Below are positions 6,835 through 7,506 of a stretch of 7,506 bases of DNA, piece after piece. The DNA is taken from assembly GCA_030613835.1 (NCBI GenBank), contig JAUWLH010000067.1, forward strand, positions 1 through 7,506. Reading direction: 5' to 3'. Both the position numbers and the translations under genes were made by a program. The number at the start of each line of letters is the position of its first letter. Within the stretch, counting starts at the first letter, position 1. The notes under the pieces were generated by a model. That model searched no databases, was not told the origin of the DNA, and worked only from the letters and a program-made list of their open reading frames with translations. The stretch comes from Candidatus Bathyarchaeota archaeon. Its GTDB lineage: Archaea > Thermoproteota > Bathyarchaeia > TCS64.

Positions 6835-7506
6835 CAAACCACCATGCTCTTCTCTACGTTTACCAGTAAACCGTCGCTGATCTCCACGCCTAGGGACCTC
6901 AAAGCCAACAAGGCTGAGCCAACCGTGGGCGTGAACATAGGCTCCATAAAGACGCACCTCTCCGCCACCTCCTTCACGGTTCTCTCGAATGCCCTGTTGT
7001 ACCCGTTTGGCTGTCTGAACACCCCGCCACTGCAGGCGACGAGGAAGTCCTCCATTTCAAGCCTCCTTATGACCGCCTGTGTTACAAGCCCCAGTTGGGT
7101 GCCAGCGTTCTCCATGATAGACGAGGCAACTCTGTCTCCGCGGTTCTCCGCTTCCTTCACTAGGGGAACCATGTAAGCAAAGTGCCGTGGCTCACGCCCA
7201 GGGTCATAGGACCAGTCAATGATCTCCTCGACATCGCCGAGCCCCAAATGCCCCAGTATCATATCCTTTAACAGCGTCGGGGGCCCGGACCCGTCATGGT
7301 CCTTCAGGGCAGCCGTTACCGCGTTCCTGCCGCTGACGTAGCCGCTCCCCGCCTCCTCCAGTCGCCAGCCCCACCCTCCAGCCCGTGCCTCCTCGCCACT
7401 CGCGTTCACCCCGAGGGCTATTGACCCTGTTCCGGCAATGACCACGACGCCTGGTCTGCAGCCGGTTGCTCCCGCTAACGCTGCCCTTGCATCTGAGACG
7501 ATCTTG
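6834..7506 (-). CDS. amino-sugar kinase, BadF/NagK-type ATPase fold (5' partial)
   Basis: This is the C-terminal 223 residues of a sugar kinase of the BadF/BadG/BcrA/BcrD ATPase family, which includes GlcNAc kinase (NagK) and the MurNAc/GlcNAc kinase MurK. The frame is open to the right edge, and about 100 N-terminal residues, with the first phosphate-binding loop, are missing. Visible landmarks, numbered from the edge, are SDARAALAGA (4-13), whose Asp5 matches the family's catalytic Asp, VVIAGTGSIALG (21-32) for ATP binding, and RAGGWGWRLEEAGSGY, followed later by ACSGGVF. The usual GDEGSG element reads EEAGSG here. The position directly before murQ, with a one-base overlap, suggests that it makes MurNAc-6-phosphate for MurQ; it may also phosphorylate GlcNAc for NagA. 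The family is clear and the sugar is inferred. The promoter of the operon lies beyond this edge. Confidence 0.85.
   Translation of the reverse strand, partial: KIVSDARAALAGATGCRPGVVVIAGTGSIALGVNASGEEARAGGWGWRLEEAGSGYVSGRNAVTAALKDHDGSGPPTLLKDMILGHLGLGDVEEIIDWSYDPGREPRHFAYMVPLVKEAENRGDRVASSIMENAGTQLGLVTQAVIRRLEMEDFLVACSGGVFRQPNGYNRAFERTVKEVAERCVFMEPMFTPTVGSALLALRSLGVEISDGLLVNVEKSMVV
6839..6843 (-). promoter_or_regulatory. ribosome binding site fixing the murQ start
   Basis: GGTGG ends 4 nt before the ATG at 6834-6832. Together with the TGATG junction it rejects the longer open frame that runs to 6957. Confidence 0.5.

Noticed and set aside
6835..6957. 41-codon upstream extension of murQ
   Set aside because: It lies inside the kinase gene, does not match MurQ N-termini, and the ATG at 6834 has a GGTGG site and a TGATG junction.

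Overview
The window is almost fully coding. It holds one plus-strand gene that is cut at the left edge and six tightly packed minus-strand genes, the last cut at the right edge. The minus-strand block reads as a salvage operon for the bacterial cell-wall sugar N-acetylmuramic acid (MurNAc). No RNA gene, CRISPR array, mobile element or long repeat was seen.

Layout. From 1 to 1377 (+) lies the body of an M28-family zinc aminopeptidase with an inserted PA domain. From 1378 to 1450 lies a short convergent gap with a T-rich run that could terminate the peptidase transcript. From the right edge down to 1451 (-), in transcription order, come: a BadF/NagK-type amino-sugar kinase (5' end missing), murQ (MurNAc-6-phosphate etherase), an unassigned TIM-barrel glycoside-hydrolase-like gene, namZ (DUF1343/GH171 exo-N-acetylmuramidase), nagA (GlcNAc-6-phosphate deacetylase) and anmK (anhydro-MurNAc kinase). 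Every junction overlaps or is separated by only 3 bp, so one transcript starting beyond the right edge is likely.

How the genes fit together (family knowledge plus inference). NamZ would free MurNAc from the non-reducing end of wall fragments. The kinase would phosphorylate MurNAc and/or GlcNAc. AnmK would turn anhydro-MurNAc into MurNAc-6-phosphate. MurQ would cleave the lactyl ether to give GlcNAc-6-phosphate and D-lactate. NagA would deacetylate that to glucosamine-6-phosphate. The TIM-barrel protein occupies the place where an N-acetylglucosaminidase (NagZ) would be expected. No transporter, nagZ, amidase or nagB is visible, and no visible N-terminus in the operon is a signal peptide.

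Organism. Moderate-to-high GC, frequent AGG/AGA and ATA codons, TTG starts preceded by GGAGG or GGTGA sites, and a hairpin-less T-rich terminator suggest an archaeon or a thermophilic bacterium. I lean towards an archaeon but the window cannot settle it. If archaeal, the cluster would be notable, because archaea do not make MurNAc-containing walls and it would imply feeding on bacterial peptidoglycan.
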